Source of the DNA: Anodontia alba | Taxonomy: Eukaryota; Mollusca; Bivalvia; Lucinida; Lucinidae | Direction of reading: 5' to 3' | Length of the DNA: 64,000 nucleotides | NCBI GenBank assembly: GCA_964016985.1 | Contig: OZ024823.1 | Location: 26,958,595-27,022,594 of the forward strand | Part shown: positions 43,132-55,087 of the stretch, piece after piece | Layout of the letters: each line of letters starts with the position of its first letter | Numbering within the stretch: the first letter of the stretch is position 1 | Program-made: the position numbers and the translations under genes | Notes under the pieces: model-generated | Seen by the model: the letters and a program-made list of their open reading frames with translations, nothing else | What the model was told of the DNA's origin: nothing | The model's database searches: none

Positions 43132-46100
43132 ACAAGAGCTGGTATTTATAAAATACTATGCCACCATCATTGCCTGATTTTAACACTGGTTGACTCCAAC
43201 ACTGCTCTCCCATGACAGTAATAACAGTACGAGATTTCAGAGTTATTTTATTAAAAGGGCAATAACTCTAAAACGAGAGATAATTCAGGTAAGAAAAAAA
43301 TACTGGTCACCTATAGTTTCATGAGGAATCCATATATGAATTTTCAAAACAGCATACATGGTTCTAAACTTATGCTATGCACATGAAAGCAACAAATGGC
43401 CAAAAATTGCAAAGGTCCATAACTCCAACTAAATTTCATTAAACTGGCTGAAAATTTAATCAGATGATCTCTTCCTCAGTTCCAATCAGTACATCAAATA
43501 TCAAGAAACTAGCTCAAATAATTTTTGAGAAATCTTGCTAATGAGATTTCAATGTTATTTTATTAAAAGGGCAATAACTCTAAATGGGAGATATTTCGGA
43601 CAAGATAAAAAATACAGGTCACCTATTTTATCATGAGTAAATCATATATGAAATTTCAAAACATTAGCAAACATGGTTCTAAACTTATGCCATGCACATG
43701 AAAGCAACAAATGGCCAAATATTGCAAAGGGCCATAACTCCAACAAAATTTCATTACATTTGTTGGAAATCTAATCAGGTGATTCTAGGGGATTAGCATA
43801 CATGGTTCTAAACTTACGCTATAAACATCATGAGAGCAACAAATAGCCAAAAATTACAAAGGGCCATAACTCCAACAAAATTTCATTAAACTGGCGTAAG
43901 TTTTATCAGGTGATCTCCTCCTCAGTCTCAATCAGTATACCAAATATCAAGACTCTAGCTCAAATACTTTTTGAGACATCTTGCTAACGAGATTTCAGTG
44001 TTATTTTATTACAAGGGAAATAACTCTAAAATGGGAGATAATTCGGATAAGAAAAAAAATACAGGTCACCTATTTCTTCATGAGAAATCCATACATGTAC
44101 ATGAACTTTCAAAACATTAGCATACATGGTTCTAAACTTATGCTATGCACATGAAAGCAACAAATTGCCAAATATTGCAAATGGCAATAACTCCAACAAA
44201 ATTTCATTAAATTTGTTGAAAATTTAATCAGGTGATCTCCTCCTCAGTCCCAATCAGTATACCAAATATAAAGACTCTAGCTGAAATACTTTTTGAGATA
44301 TCTTGCTAACGAGACTTCTATGTTATTTTATTAAAAGGGCAATAATTCTAAAACAAGAGATAATTCGGATAAGAAAAAAAATACGGGTCACCTATTTTTT
44401 CATGAGGAATCCATATGTGAATATTCAAACATTAGCAGACATGGTTCTAAACTTATGTTATGCACATGAAAGCAACAAGATCAAATAGCCAGAAATTGCA
44501 AAGGGCCATAACTCCAACAAAATTTCATTAAACTGGGTGAAAATTTGATCAGGTGATCGCCTCTTCAGTCCCAATCAGTATACCAAATATCAAGGCTCTA
44601 GCTCAAATACTTTTTGAGATAGCTTGCTAATGAGATTTCAGGGTTATTTTATTACAAAGGCAATAACTCTAAAATGGGAGATAATTTCAAATGAAAAAAA
44701 ATATGGGTCACCTATTTCTTCATGAGGAATCCATATATAAAATTTCAAAACATTACCATACATGGTCTAAACTTATGCTATGCACATCATGCGAGCAACA
44801 AATAGCCAGAAATTCCAAAGGGCCATAACTCCAACAAAATTTCATTTAACTGACGAAAATTTTATCAGGTGATCTCCTCCTCAGCCCCAATCAGTATACC
44901 AAATATCAAGACTCTAACTCAAATACTTTTTGAGATATCTTGCTAACGAGATTTCAGTGTTATTTTATTACAAAAGAAATAACTCTAAAATGGGAGATAA
45001 TTTGGAAAAGAAAAAAAATGCAGTTCACCTATTTCTTCATGAGGAATCCATATAGGAATTTTCAAAACATTAGCATACATGGTTCTAAATTTATGCCATG
45101 CACATGAAACAACAAATTGCCAAATATTGCAAAGGGCAATAACTCCAACAAAATTTCATTCAATTTAAACTTATGCTATGCACATCATGCGAGCAACAAA
45201 TAGCCAGAAATTCCAAAGGGCCATAACTCCAACAAAATTTCATTTAACTGACGAAAATTTTATCAGGTGATCTCCTCCTCAGCCCCAATCAGTATACCAA
45301 ATATTAAGACTCTAGCTCAAATACTTTTAGAGATATCTTGCTAACAAGACTTCAATGTTATTTTATTAAAAGGGCAATAACTCTAAAATGGGAGATAATT
45401 TGGATAGGAAAAAATCAGGGTCACTCATTTTTTCATGAGGAATCCATATGTGAGTTTTCAAAACATTAGCATACATGGTTCTTAACTTATGCTATGCACG
45501 TGAAAGCAATAAGATCAAATAGCCAGAAACTGCAAAGGGCCATAATTTCATTAAATACTCGTATGTTGAAAATTTGATCAGGTAATCTCCTCAGTCCCAA
45601 TCAGTATACCAAATATCAGGGCTCTAGCTCAAATACTTTTTTGAGATATCTTGATAATGAGATTTCAATGTTATTTTATTAAAAGGGAAATAACTCTAAA
45701 ATGGGAGATAATTTGGATAAGAACAAAAATATGGGTCACCTATTTTTTCATGAGGAATCCATATATGACATTAGCATACATCATCATGGTTCTAAACTTA
45801 TGCAATGCACATGAAAGCAACAAATGGCCAAAAATTGCAAAGGGCCATAACTCCAAAACAATTTCATAACATTTGTTAAAAATTTAATCAGGTGATCTCC
45901 TCCTCAGTCTCAATCAGTATACCAAATATCAAGACTCTAGCTCAAATACTTTTTGAGATATCTTGCTAACGAGGTTTCAATGTTAATTTATTTAAAGGGC
46001 AATAATTCTAAAATGGGAGATAATTCGGATAAAAAAAAATACAGGTCACCTATTTTTTCTTGAGGAATCCATATATGAAATTTCAAAACATTAGCATACC

Positions 46101-46215
46101 TGGTTCTAAAGTTATGCTATGCACCAGAAAGTGTGACGAAAGAACAAATGCACGAACGAACAGACAAGCCAGAAGCAATATGGCCCCAACTTTTTTTCAA
46201 AGTTAGGGGCATAAA
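43132..46215 (+). mobile_element. Tandem-repeat element, family 6 (~315-bp monomers)
   Basis: Starts ACAAGAGCTGGTATTTATA, with a near-palindrome at GGTATTT-ATA-AAATACT. About nine monomers of ~315 bp follow (GGCAATAACTCTAAAATGGG, CACCTATTTTTTCATGAGG, ACATGGTTCTAAACTTATGC, GGCCATAACTCCAACAAAAT, CAGGTGATCTCCTCCTCAG, AAATACTTTTTGAGATATC). Then come ACGAACGAACAGACAAGCC and a 3' hairpin at 46180-46213 (arms CCCCAACTTT and AAAGTTAGGGG). Short ORFs inside are repeat translations. Confidence 0.7.
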
Positions 46216-46344
46216 CACTGAGTATTATTAGCATACATGTAGAAATGTACACATAGTACACATTTGTGTTAGTAAAAGAGTAGAAATTGCTGAATAAAAA
46301 TTTGAAAATGAAGGAAAAGATAAAATGATTAGTGTTGGTTGGTT

Positions 46345-46490
46345 GGTTTGGTCTTTAACTGCCCAAGGTCATGTCAAGCTAGTCAGTTTACTTATCACCA
46401 CACATTTCCTGGGCAGACAGTCCAGTTAACCAGTACTTGTGTGCATTCTCTTGTCAGAGACTGACAACTGTCCTTCTTCAACTACATCTA
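46345..46490 (-). mobile_element. SINE family A, decayed fragment
   Basis: Diverged copies of the tail (CTGCCCAAGGTCATGTCAAG) and body (TTAACCAGTACTTGTG, GACTGACAACTGTCC). Confidence 0.55.
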
Positions 46491-46635
46491 TATGGTACAC
46501 ACTGCCATCATACTTGACCTCTATACATGTAGTACAAATTTGTTGCACCCTAACAGAAAAAGAACAAATTATAGAAAAATCAGAGGAGAAAACAAAAATA
46601 TGACTCAATAGGAAAGACAGAAAAATAATAAATTT

Positions 46636-46962
46636 GTTTGATTTGGGCTTAACGTCGCTTTCAACCTTTTTCAGTCATATCACGACGGTGTCTGGATGTG
46701 GCAGGGAGCTCAATGCTCACTTTTAGAGTGCTGCCTCACTGAAATATCACGCCCCAGACACTTTGACATGATATTCCACCCAGTCACATTATACTGACAC
46801 TGAGCTGACCAGTTCTAGCTCTACTTTCTTAATGCTGAGCGCCAAGCGAAAGAGCAGCTAGTACCATTTTTAAAGTCTTTGGTATGACCCGGCAGGGGAT
46901 CGAACCCGCAACCTCCCGGTCACAAAGCGGACGCTCTACCACTGAGCCACTGTGCCGGTCAA
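46636..46962 (-). mobile_element. tRNA-derived SINE, family B
   Basis: A different SINE: minus-strand head GACCGGCACAGTGGCTCAGT with B box GGGTTCGATCCCC, body with ATGTCAAAGTGTCTGG and TGAGCATTGAGCTCCC, and tail GCGACGTTAAGCCCAAATC. It directly precedes family-3 copy B. Confidence 0.8.
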
Positions 46963-46971
46963 AAATAATAA

Positions 46972-47690
46972 AAATAAAAGCACCACAAGCATAATACCCC
47001 GTCATAGCAATTATTTGTTTATGTATTAAAGTTATCGTTGCAAAAATGTCTGGAAAGAAATGACGGAGGGACAGATAACAACCAGATCTTGATAATATCA
47101 ATGGACAGATAACAATCCTAAACCAGATCTTGATAATATCAATGCATATAGCAAGTTTGGTTAAAAGGCTTTGTTTTTTACTCAAGTTATTGTACGGAAA
47201 CGAAAATATGGGCGTGTCTCAGGCAGATAACTCCGTAAACATTTGGCGAAATTTGCTCATTAGCAATTCCAAAACAGATCTCTTTAAGGTCAATGCATAC
47301 AGCAAGTTTGGTTAAAATCCCTTGTTATTTACTCAAGTTATCGCTGGAAACGAAAATATGGGTACGTCTTGGGCAGATACATGTAACTCCGTAAAAATTA
47401 ATGAAATTTGCCCATTTGCAATTCCAAACCAGATCTCATTAATGTTAATATATATAGCAAATTTGGTTAAAATCCCTTTTTATTTACTCAAGTTATCGTC
47501 CAGAAACGAAAATATGGGCGTGTCTCAGGCAGATAACTCCGTAAAAATTTGACAAAATTTGCCCATTAGCAATCCCAAACCAGATCTCCTTAATGTCTCC
47601 GGAAACGGACAGACGGATTGACAGACACACAGACGTCCCACGTGAAACCATAATACCCCGCCACTATTGTGTGGCGGGGTATAAAAATAT
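46972..47690 (+). mobile_element. Tandem-repeat element, family 3 copy B
   Basis: Same start (GCACCACAAGCATAATACCCC), same ~150-bp monomers (three to four) and the same 3' plan as copy A. The 3' hairpin is ATACCCCGCCAC / GTGGCGGGGTAT with loop TATTGT (47653-47682). Its one stem pair difference from copy A (G-C against A-T) is changed on both arms. Confidence 0.75.
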
Positions 47691-47799
47691 ATATATATAT
47701 ATAAAGTTTGGCCAAATGCATTTCAACTTTCATTTTTCATCCAGTCTTGCTTCCAGTGGTGGTATCAGAGCACAAAAAGTTCCAGGTAGCATAGCACAA

Positions 47800-48364
47800 A
47801 GTATTTTCTAGGATATACATACATTTGACCAATCCTGCTTAACTCAGAATGAAACCTTACAGATCTCACATCTGAAAGATACCACACTGGCCGGAAGGGA
47901 ATTCCAGAGACATACTCTTACATGTATTTGGGAAATGAATTTGGGATATGTCTGAATTTAAGAGAGTGCAGTGACCTTGTTTACTTTTAGGCTGGCATCA
48001 GATACATGTATTTCTTTGCTAGAATGTTGACATCTGTGGATGATTTTGAAGAAAATGACAAGTTGGTCTTTGTCCGTCTTGCTTCTGTCTACTATTTCAA
48101 ATGGACCAGCACTGTTGTCACACTACTGGTGTTGCGATATCTCTTGGTCACATACAGAGTAGCTGCACTGAACCACTTCAATCTTATGGATGTACTCTCT
48201 CATGTGGGGCCAGGGCTTCATACTGTAGAACATTATTCAAGCAGTGGCAGGATCATTGAGCGATAGGCAGAAGTGTTTGTATCGTCATTGCTGACTTTCA
48301 AATTTCACCTCCGGAATTCCAGCATGCTATTTGCCTTTTTGACAGATAGGTCTATATGGGGGTT
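47800..48364. other. No gene identified
   Basis: Unique-looking sequence up to the hAT-like insertion at 48373, continuing at 50468 (GGTTTGACTGGAGCTCTACC). An 86-codon ORF at 48006 has no recognised domain. It might be a retrotransposon 3' remnant. Confidence 0.4.
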
Positions 48365-48372
48365 CCACGATA

Positions 48373-50459
48373 TGACCTGGGGTCGAATACTTTCCAAATA
48401 CAAATATTTTGCAATTCACGAATACAGAATACAAATACATTTTTTTTATAAATGTATTCGAATGAAAATACAAATACTTTGCAAATGTATCTGAATACTT
48501 TTTGAATACTTTTGAATACATTTCAATCAAAATGTAAACATATATAATAAATGGAGGAATTATAGAAAACAAAAAACACCTGCGATCATACCAGTTCCTA
48601 TTTGTTATTTCAAACTATAATATTAGTACATAAAATATGCTAAAATGAAACCAGCACATGTATATATAGATATGGAATATTGTACTGGTCTAAACAATCA
48701 TTGATGGTGAAAATGTTGAAAATTGTTAGAGTGCCTCAAATGTCTTGTAGCCGCTAAAGTAGTCAAACATCCATACCTATCACTTAGATACAAGAATTAA
48801 TCCCAGTTTTAGCACAGTGCTCCAGCTAGCCCTATATAGAGGGGCGGGCCGACCCTCTTGCCCTCTCCTGCCACCCCTCTGCCCTTCTGAAGCTGCTCTC
48901 TGCCTTATTTCAACTCCAGACATTAAACCCTACATTGTGCTGAAAATTTCATAAAAATTGGACAAAAATTAAAGAAGTTATCAATGTGTAAAGGTCTGAC
49001 AGTTTTATGTGTATTCTAGTCTGAGGCATTTATTGTGGAATGGGATTATATTTTATGTCATGATTCTTAGTATATCACATGACACATGGTGCCCTCATTC
49101 TTGTATGACCACACAGAAAGTGCCCTACCCTGCATCCCTCTGCCCTAAAATCCTTGCTGGAGCACTGTAGCACATTCAAGAATGGTCAGTACAATTTAAC
49201 AGCATTTTAATTTTCTGTTTATCTTATCAGTCAAAAATTAATACCGCTGTAATGTATGAATTTACACTTTCGTGTTCTACTGAAATTTAATAAAGATCAT
49301 TATTCTGTTCTGTACCTTGTGAGAAACAAGTGTCAAAGATGGCCAGCACATAGTAAAATAAACACTGTTTGCCCAAAGCATTCTATTCAACTCTGGGGAT
49401 TTCAGTTTTACTACCTAAATGGACATTTTTGTTTATAGTTAAAATGTTATCAACAGGGAGGAAGTTCTTATCAGACAAAGATAATAAGTATTTGGAATTT
49501 TATTGGTAATTTGTAGTTTTTGCTATGGTATAGTTCAGTTGTCAAACACTGTGTCTTGCCCCTATCATTCTATCCTGAGGCAATCTATTGAAAGATGACA
49601 TACATGTACAGGTATTGTATTTGCTAACTTCAAAGATTAGCACATCAATGCCAACAGTCCCATAAAAGGGACCTTGGCAAACAGTGCAGATTAAGATCAT
49701 ATGCCATAGAATACAGTGTTTGATCAGGGTCTACTTTCTTAAATTAATAAAATCTTGCAAAAAAAGTAATAAAAATAGATAGATACCTCTTAAATTGAAA
49801 TGGACCTGTCTTATAATAGAAATAGAAAAGTTCTTTGGACATAAACGGGTTAAGCAGAAATTATTTTATGCAATCAACACAAATCAGATATTCACAAATG
49901 GACAATTTTGTAAAAACAAGACTAGAAATAGTCATGTGCCACAGAGGTAGTTCATGATTGTGAGTTATTTATAATTGAATTTCACAAGTTGCTTGGGTTT
50001 GCAACAAAAAAAAAAAAAAAAAAAGAAAAATGAACCATGGTTACCATGTATTTGTTTTCTTTATGATTTTCAGAAAACTTTGTTGCAAACATAAATATGT
50101 ATCAGTATGTATAAATCACTTTTCTCTAATATTTCTCAGATAAGAATTTTAGATAGCAAAAGTGTCTCTGAACAAACAAAGTTCTTGTATCAAAGCAATG
50201 AAATGAATCAACTAGTGTTTTCTGATCTCTGTTATGTATTGTATTTACTTTAAGTTTAGTTTCAGAAGTTTCTACATAAGCATTCCAGGACTTAAGTCAC
50301 ATCAATCAAAACATTTATGTATTTTTTCATCAATTTTTCCTTAAAATGGAAAAGTATTCATAATATATTCGTAAAAATATTCATGAATACAGAATATTTC
50401 ACAAATACTCAGAAAATGTATTCGAATAAGAATACAGAATAAGATTTCCCCAGGTCTGT
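48373..50459. mobile_element. hAT-like non-autonomous transposon, 8-bp target duplication
   Basis: 2087 bp flanked by CCACGATA at 48365-48372 and 50460-50467. The ends are TGACCTGGGGTCGAATAC and, reversed, ACAGACCTGGGGAAATC, sharing ACCTGGGG. Both subterminal regions are crowded with ATTCG/GAATAC and AAATACA motifs, as expected for transposase binding sites. No long ORF is present. The 8-bp duplication and the AGACCTGGGG end suit hAT. Another small inverted-repeat element sits inside it (48824-49168). Confidence 0.8.
48824..49168. mobile_element. Small inverted-repeat element nested in the hAT-like transposon
   Basis: Ends CAGTGCTCCAGCTAG and, reversed, CAGTGCTCCAGCAAG, with matching CCCT/GGGCAGAGGG-rich subterminal parts. 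It is CT-rich on the left, with no ORF. The duplication is not clear (TAGCA on both sides). Confidence 0.6.
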
Positions 50460-50516
50460 CCACGATAGGTTTGACTGGAGCTCTACCCCACGGTACCTTG
50501 TACAGTCTTCTGTTTC

Positions 50517-50651
50517 TTTAATCAATGCAAGGGAGAGAATATTTCATGATCAATCACCACAAAAGTATGTTGCCAGACCTGGTGGTATTGAATCTGTGAC
50601 CTCTTGATCACAAGTGGGATGAGCACCTGACTGAGCCACCAAGGCCGGCAA
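50517..50651 (-). mobile_element. SINE family A, head and part of body
   Basis: The tRNA-like head (GCCGGCCTTGGTGGCTCAG on the minus strand) and the adjoining body to CTCTCCCTTGC. The tail is missing. Confidence 0.75.
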
Positions 50652-51258
50652 AAGGGTTACTCTCTTTGCGAAATCCTTTGAAAAGACGTTTTCGAAAAAT
50701 TTTGTTGAAGCATTATGTGGAATAAACTACAGCCTTATCTATTTGAAACCTTAGGTCATCCTTGAAAAATGCATCTAGATCTCTGGTTTTGCTTGATAGA
50801 AGTTACTTCTTTTTAGCCTTGAGGTCGGCTTTTTACATTGTTTACATCCCTGAATCAAAATGACAGGTTTGTTCTGCAACGTTTTCACCGGGATAATCCA
50901 TTCTCCAAAGGAATGTTACAGCCTCTGCTTATTTATAATTACAGTTGTCATGTTTACAAACCTCTGTAAATGTTTACACGGTCATACTCAAAACGATTAG
51001 GTGTACCCGAAACAATTTTGAAATCATTTTACAAAAAGACAAGAACAGTGAACCTGTGTTATTTAATGCTAAGAACCTGTGTTATTTAATGCTATATAAT
51101 TTACGTTCTGATAAATTTCCATGCATGCTTCTGCCAACATGTGGTACTTGTCGGTCACACTATTTGCAAGATGAGACTGGCTATCAGCACAGAGCCTGGG
51201 GATTTTTGCAATGGCATGCCATCAACTACGCATTCTAGTTTACTTTAATTTTCCATTC
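50652..51258. other. Sequence before the retrotransposon, no gene supported
   Basis: A 97-codon ORF at 50945 contains a C-x2-C-like CGTCRSHYLQDE stretch and an internal duplication (AACCTGTGTTATTTAATGCT twice at 51051-51091). No splice-supported exon could be built, and it may be chance. Confidence 0.35.
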
Positions 51259-51263
51259 AACAT

Positions 51264-51599
51264 TATAGGATTGTGGGCCAAAACGTCCGTACTTACTTTC
51301 GTCAGTTTAATGCAGTTGCATTTATACTTGGGTCGGGAGACAAGAGTTACATAGATAGAAAGTGACATTTTAAAAGCAACTTTCATCAGATCAATTTCAA
51401 CGATATTTATCATATTTCAAAGGTATTATTAGGACCCACATTGCAGTCATTACTAGTTTCATTCATGTTTCATTCCTGCAATTGGTTTATAGTAATGTTT
51501 TCCATCATTGTCTCGTTTCAGTCTGTATTCATTGTCTGGCTAACCTGATGACTGTACCAGAATAAATCAGCCTGAACAAATAGACCGAGTTCTTATTTA
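51264..51599 (+). repeat. 5' LTR of the Ty3-type element
   Basis: 336 bp beginning TATAGGATTG and ending TTCTTATTTA. It matches the 3' LTR with five substitutions by my reading (about 1.5%) and no length change. The ends are not the common TG...CA; they were set by the shared sequence, the adjoining purine tract at the 3' copy and the AACAT duplication. The following TGAACACAGACTTC should include the primer site, but I do not recognise the matching tRNA. Confidence 0.9.
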
Positions 51600-51629
51600 T
51601 GAACACAGACTTCTTCACAAATCAACATC

Positions 51630-52620
51630 ATGGCTACTGTGTCAGTGAAGTGCCCGATCCCGGGCTGCGAATATCAAACTGAGGAAGCGAATGCCGCAAT
51701 AGTTGCAGCCCTTCTCAACGCGCATACATTGACCCATACACCTAGTCACGCTACAGTAAAAGCAGAAAAAATAAAACGACCCAGCATAGCCGCCGCTGGT
51801 ACCAGCGAGGAATGGGCCTACTTTGAGTTACGTTGGAAGGACTATGTCACTGCAACCAAAATAGAGGGTCGCGACAAAGTTATTCAACTTCTAGAATGCT
51901 GTGACGAGCGACTTCGTAGAGACTTGACACGCACGGCTGGCAGCAGCCTCTCAGACTAAACCGAGTAGGAAGTCATGGCTGCCATCAGAAAGCTTGCTGT
52001 CCGTGAGGAAAATACTATGGTAGCGCGGGTCAAACTCCATGGCATGCATCAAGATCGTGATGAACCTGCGCAGTTTTGGTGCTCGCTTACGTGGCCAAGC
52101 TGGCATCTGTAAATTCGTCATAAAGTGCCCTGGTTGTGATAATGCAGTTAACTACACAGATGCCATCTTGCGCGATGTGCTTACGAAAGGCATAGCAGAT
52201 CCAGAAATTCAGTTAGACTTATTAGGTGACAAGAATCAAGATATGTCGTTGGAGGAAGTCTTTAAATTCGTGGAGGCGAAAGAATCTGGGAAACGTTCTG
52301 CATCACAACTATTGGATACCCACTCGATTGAGGCAGCCAGCAGTTCATACCGGAAAACCAAAACTGTGAAACCCTCAATTGCACAGGATAAGTTTGAACT
52401 GAAAACTCATGACCATAAGGAGAAACCTGATGCGTGTACATACTGTGGAAAACCCGGTCATGGCAAAAGTGCTCCAGCGCGTGTAAGGCGTAATGATTGC
52501 CCTGCTTACGGACATACATGTGGACTTTGTAATCGGCCGAATCACTATGAATGTGTCTGTCGCAGCAAAGACAATCCGAAGCCTGCTAAACTCAAGAAAG
52601 GAGACACACCACCTAGTAGT
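51630..52620 (+). pseudogene. gag remnant with zinc knuckles
   Basis: The ATG at 51630 starts a frame with a C-x4-C ... H-x3-H zinc-finger-like N-terminus. It then has the SAGTSEEW-type region seen here as AAGTSEEW, typical of this Ty3 group. The frame is closed by TAA (51957-51959) and TAG (51966-51968), and a one-base slip lies in the T run at 52074-52077. After it the second frame carries two CCHC-type knuckles (Cys codons near 52435 and 52519) of the YCGKPGHG kind. It would package RNA in a working element; here it is dead. Confidence 0.85.
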
Positions 52621-53732
52621 GCCGCTATTTTCGATGCTCTATGTAATGCCAGTGATGTGGATTGTTTTGATTCCTCATGTACTCTGAGTGACACTTGCAT
52701 AGAACGTTCGCTGTGCATTGATCATCACGTTTATGATAAATTATCTGACACAAGGGTTAAACAACATTCAAAGTCACAACCATTCATCAATATCGCTGCT
52801 ACAGTATCGCCTGAGGACTACTCTGCATTAGGGTTTAGGTTGAATATAAGGCACCCAAGTTCAGCTATTTTACCTGCTATGGCAGACACAGGTTGCCAAA
52901 GTTGCCTTGCCGGGTTAAAAGTTATTCATCGCCTGGGACTTCGGGAGTCTGACCTCATGCCTGTAACAATGCAGATGCTTACAGCCAATAATTTGGGCAT
53001 CAAAATTCTGGGTGCAACAGTCCTCCGCATGAGTGCGAAAAATCCTGAGGGTAAGACTCTCGAAACCAGGCAGATGACATATATCACTGATACCTCAGAC
53101 AAGCTTTTCCTAAGCAGAGAAGCCTGCTCTGCCCTTGGTATTATCAATGACACATTTCCCACCGTAGGTTCAGAGTTCAATCAACACACTCACATAACCT
53201 CTGCACTTCACGAACAGCCCAAGGTATGTGACTGCCCTAAACGTACATCACCCCCTCCACCACCTACTTCACTGCCTTGTCCTGCAACAGATGAAAATCT
53301 TCCACGCCTTAGGGATTTCTTACTAGATCACTATAAATCTAGCACCTTCAACACATGTGAGCACCAACCTTTACCATTAATGGATGTACCCCCAATGAAG
53401 CTAATGGTCAACCCTGATGCTGAACCTGTAGCTCACTACACCCCCATACCTGTTCCTATCCATTGGCGGGATGCCGTTAAGGCTGGCCTGGATCAGGATG
53501 TCCGTCTTGGGGTCATTGAACCAGTTCCAGTGGGTGAGCCAGTAACCTGGTGCCATCGCATGGTGGTCTGCCCCAAAAAGAATGGTGAACCTCGACGGAC
53601 GGTGGATTTCCAGGCACTCAACATCCACGCAACACGTGAGACACACCACACTCCTTCACCATTTCACCAGGCACGGTCAGTCCCACATAATAAAAGGAAG
53701 ACGATTTTCGATGCCTGGAATGGATACCATAG
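52621..53732 (+). pseudogene. pol remnant: protease and N-terminal part of reverse transcriptase
   Basis: An open frame continuous with the second gag frame. The aspartic protease motif is ADTGCQS (codons near 52885). The reverse transcriptase fingers follow: CPKKNGEPRRTVDF, then the first catalytic-Asp block IFDAWNGYH. The frame is interrupted at 53733 by a 1.36-kb transposon inserted inside this block, so the enzyme is split between its first and second catalytic motifs. Confidence 0.88.
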
Positions 53733-55087
53733 CAGGGATCATTTTCTGGCGCGATTTCGCGATATTCTCGCATTTTTTTGCAAGAAATCGCATCAAAATT
53801 TCCGGAGTGTGAAAAAAATCGCACGCATTTCGCGCCGTTAAGTTCCTTTTTTGCACATGCGGTTCATTTCGAGACTATCGGACTGCTCTGTTTGACCGGT
53901 TTCTGAATTATTGTGGCGCCAAAATTCATTACACATACAACCATTCATTAATCTGTATCATTGAAAAGCTTTATCGTAAAAGCTCATTGTCGGTCTGTAG
54001 TTTAAGTAAGCGTTTTTTATTGCTACCTCGAGTCAGCAAAAACATGTCCGCCGACTCGAAAAAAATAAAAGAGAAAATTATCCGCCCCAAAGCCGTCCAG
54101 TCGGGATGGCAACATGTTAAATTATCTTGTTCGAGCACAACCCAGCTCGACTGAAGTGGCCACGCTCTCCTCCCCTGATTCGGATGACAATCAAACACAA
54201 GATCGAGCTGAGCCTGAATAACAATCCCACTCCCAAGCTCATGAAGCCCTTATTCAGCCGTTTGCATTTTGTTACGAGCCAGGCGTAACGATAAAGAAAT
54301 GAAAGTGAAACCAGCAACAAGCTTTAAAATTATTTACAGTATTTGTTGATAACAAAAAATAAGAAAATGTGCAAGACAGAAAAATAAAAGTAAACAGTAC
54401 CTTTCAAGATAATGTCACAAAATCCCTCAGAAATATTCCAGAAGAATTTCTGAAACAAATCCTTTGAATTGCAGTTTCTGATACCACAATTTAAGTCCCT
54501 GAATTCAGAGTTTAATTCCAGAATTAATGAAATATTTAAGTAATCCAGTAAAGAATGAAAGAGTACAGAGATGCTCATATGAAAATCTTCTCTCCTTATA
54601 TAATATCAAAGCACATCCTAAAAAAAAAAATAATAAAGTACTAGAGACATCACTTATTCTCCAGTATTTGTCAAGAAAATTTTAAATGTTCTGTGACATG
54701 CCAAAAATAGCTTAATCTAGAATATTCCATCTGGAAATTCCAAAAAGTATATAAACAACTTATTATTGTAAACATGAATTTCCAGAAAGTTCTAATTTAT
54801 ATATAAACACTTTCAGTAAACATGAAAATAACAATACTTAAAATATTCAAACACCCTATATATAACAATTTTATTAACCTGATTTACTAGTAGAGTACAT
54901 TACAAAATAAGCAATAATAATACTTATACATACAAAATCTGGCCTTTACAAAAAAAAAAAAAAAAAAAAATCTCAGTTTGTCCGAGCGAGCGAAAAAAAA
55001 AATCTCAGTGAATTTGAAAATCTCTCACTGTTTTTGTCCAAATGGGATTTTCTCTCTCACAAAAATCTGGGACCAGAATAATCCCTG
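53733..55087. mobile_element. Nested CAGG-ended DNA transposon with 6-bp target duplication
   Basis: 1355 bp with ends CAGGGATCATTTTCTGG and, reversed, CAGGGATTATTCTGG. The duplication CCATAG is at 53727-53732 and 55088-55093. Removing the insert and one duplicate puts the retrotransposon frame back in register, which shows the exact boundaries. The left end is rich in CGCGATTTCGCG-like sequence and the right in TCTC and poly-A. No transposase frame is visible, so it is non-autonomous. hAT elements share the CAGGG end but make 8-bp duplications, so the superfamily is open. Confidence 0.85.

Noticed and set aside
47800..48266. 86-aa ORF at 48006 as a membrane protein
   Set aside because: No family recognised, no start context or splice partners.
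53582..53812. Overlapping 60-85-aa ORFs on both strands of the retrotransposon
   Set aside because: Shadows of the gag-pol frame.
53733..55087. Calling the nested CAGGG element a hAT
   Set aside because: The exact duplication is 6 bp, not 8; the end sequence alone is not enough.
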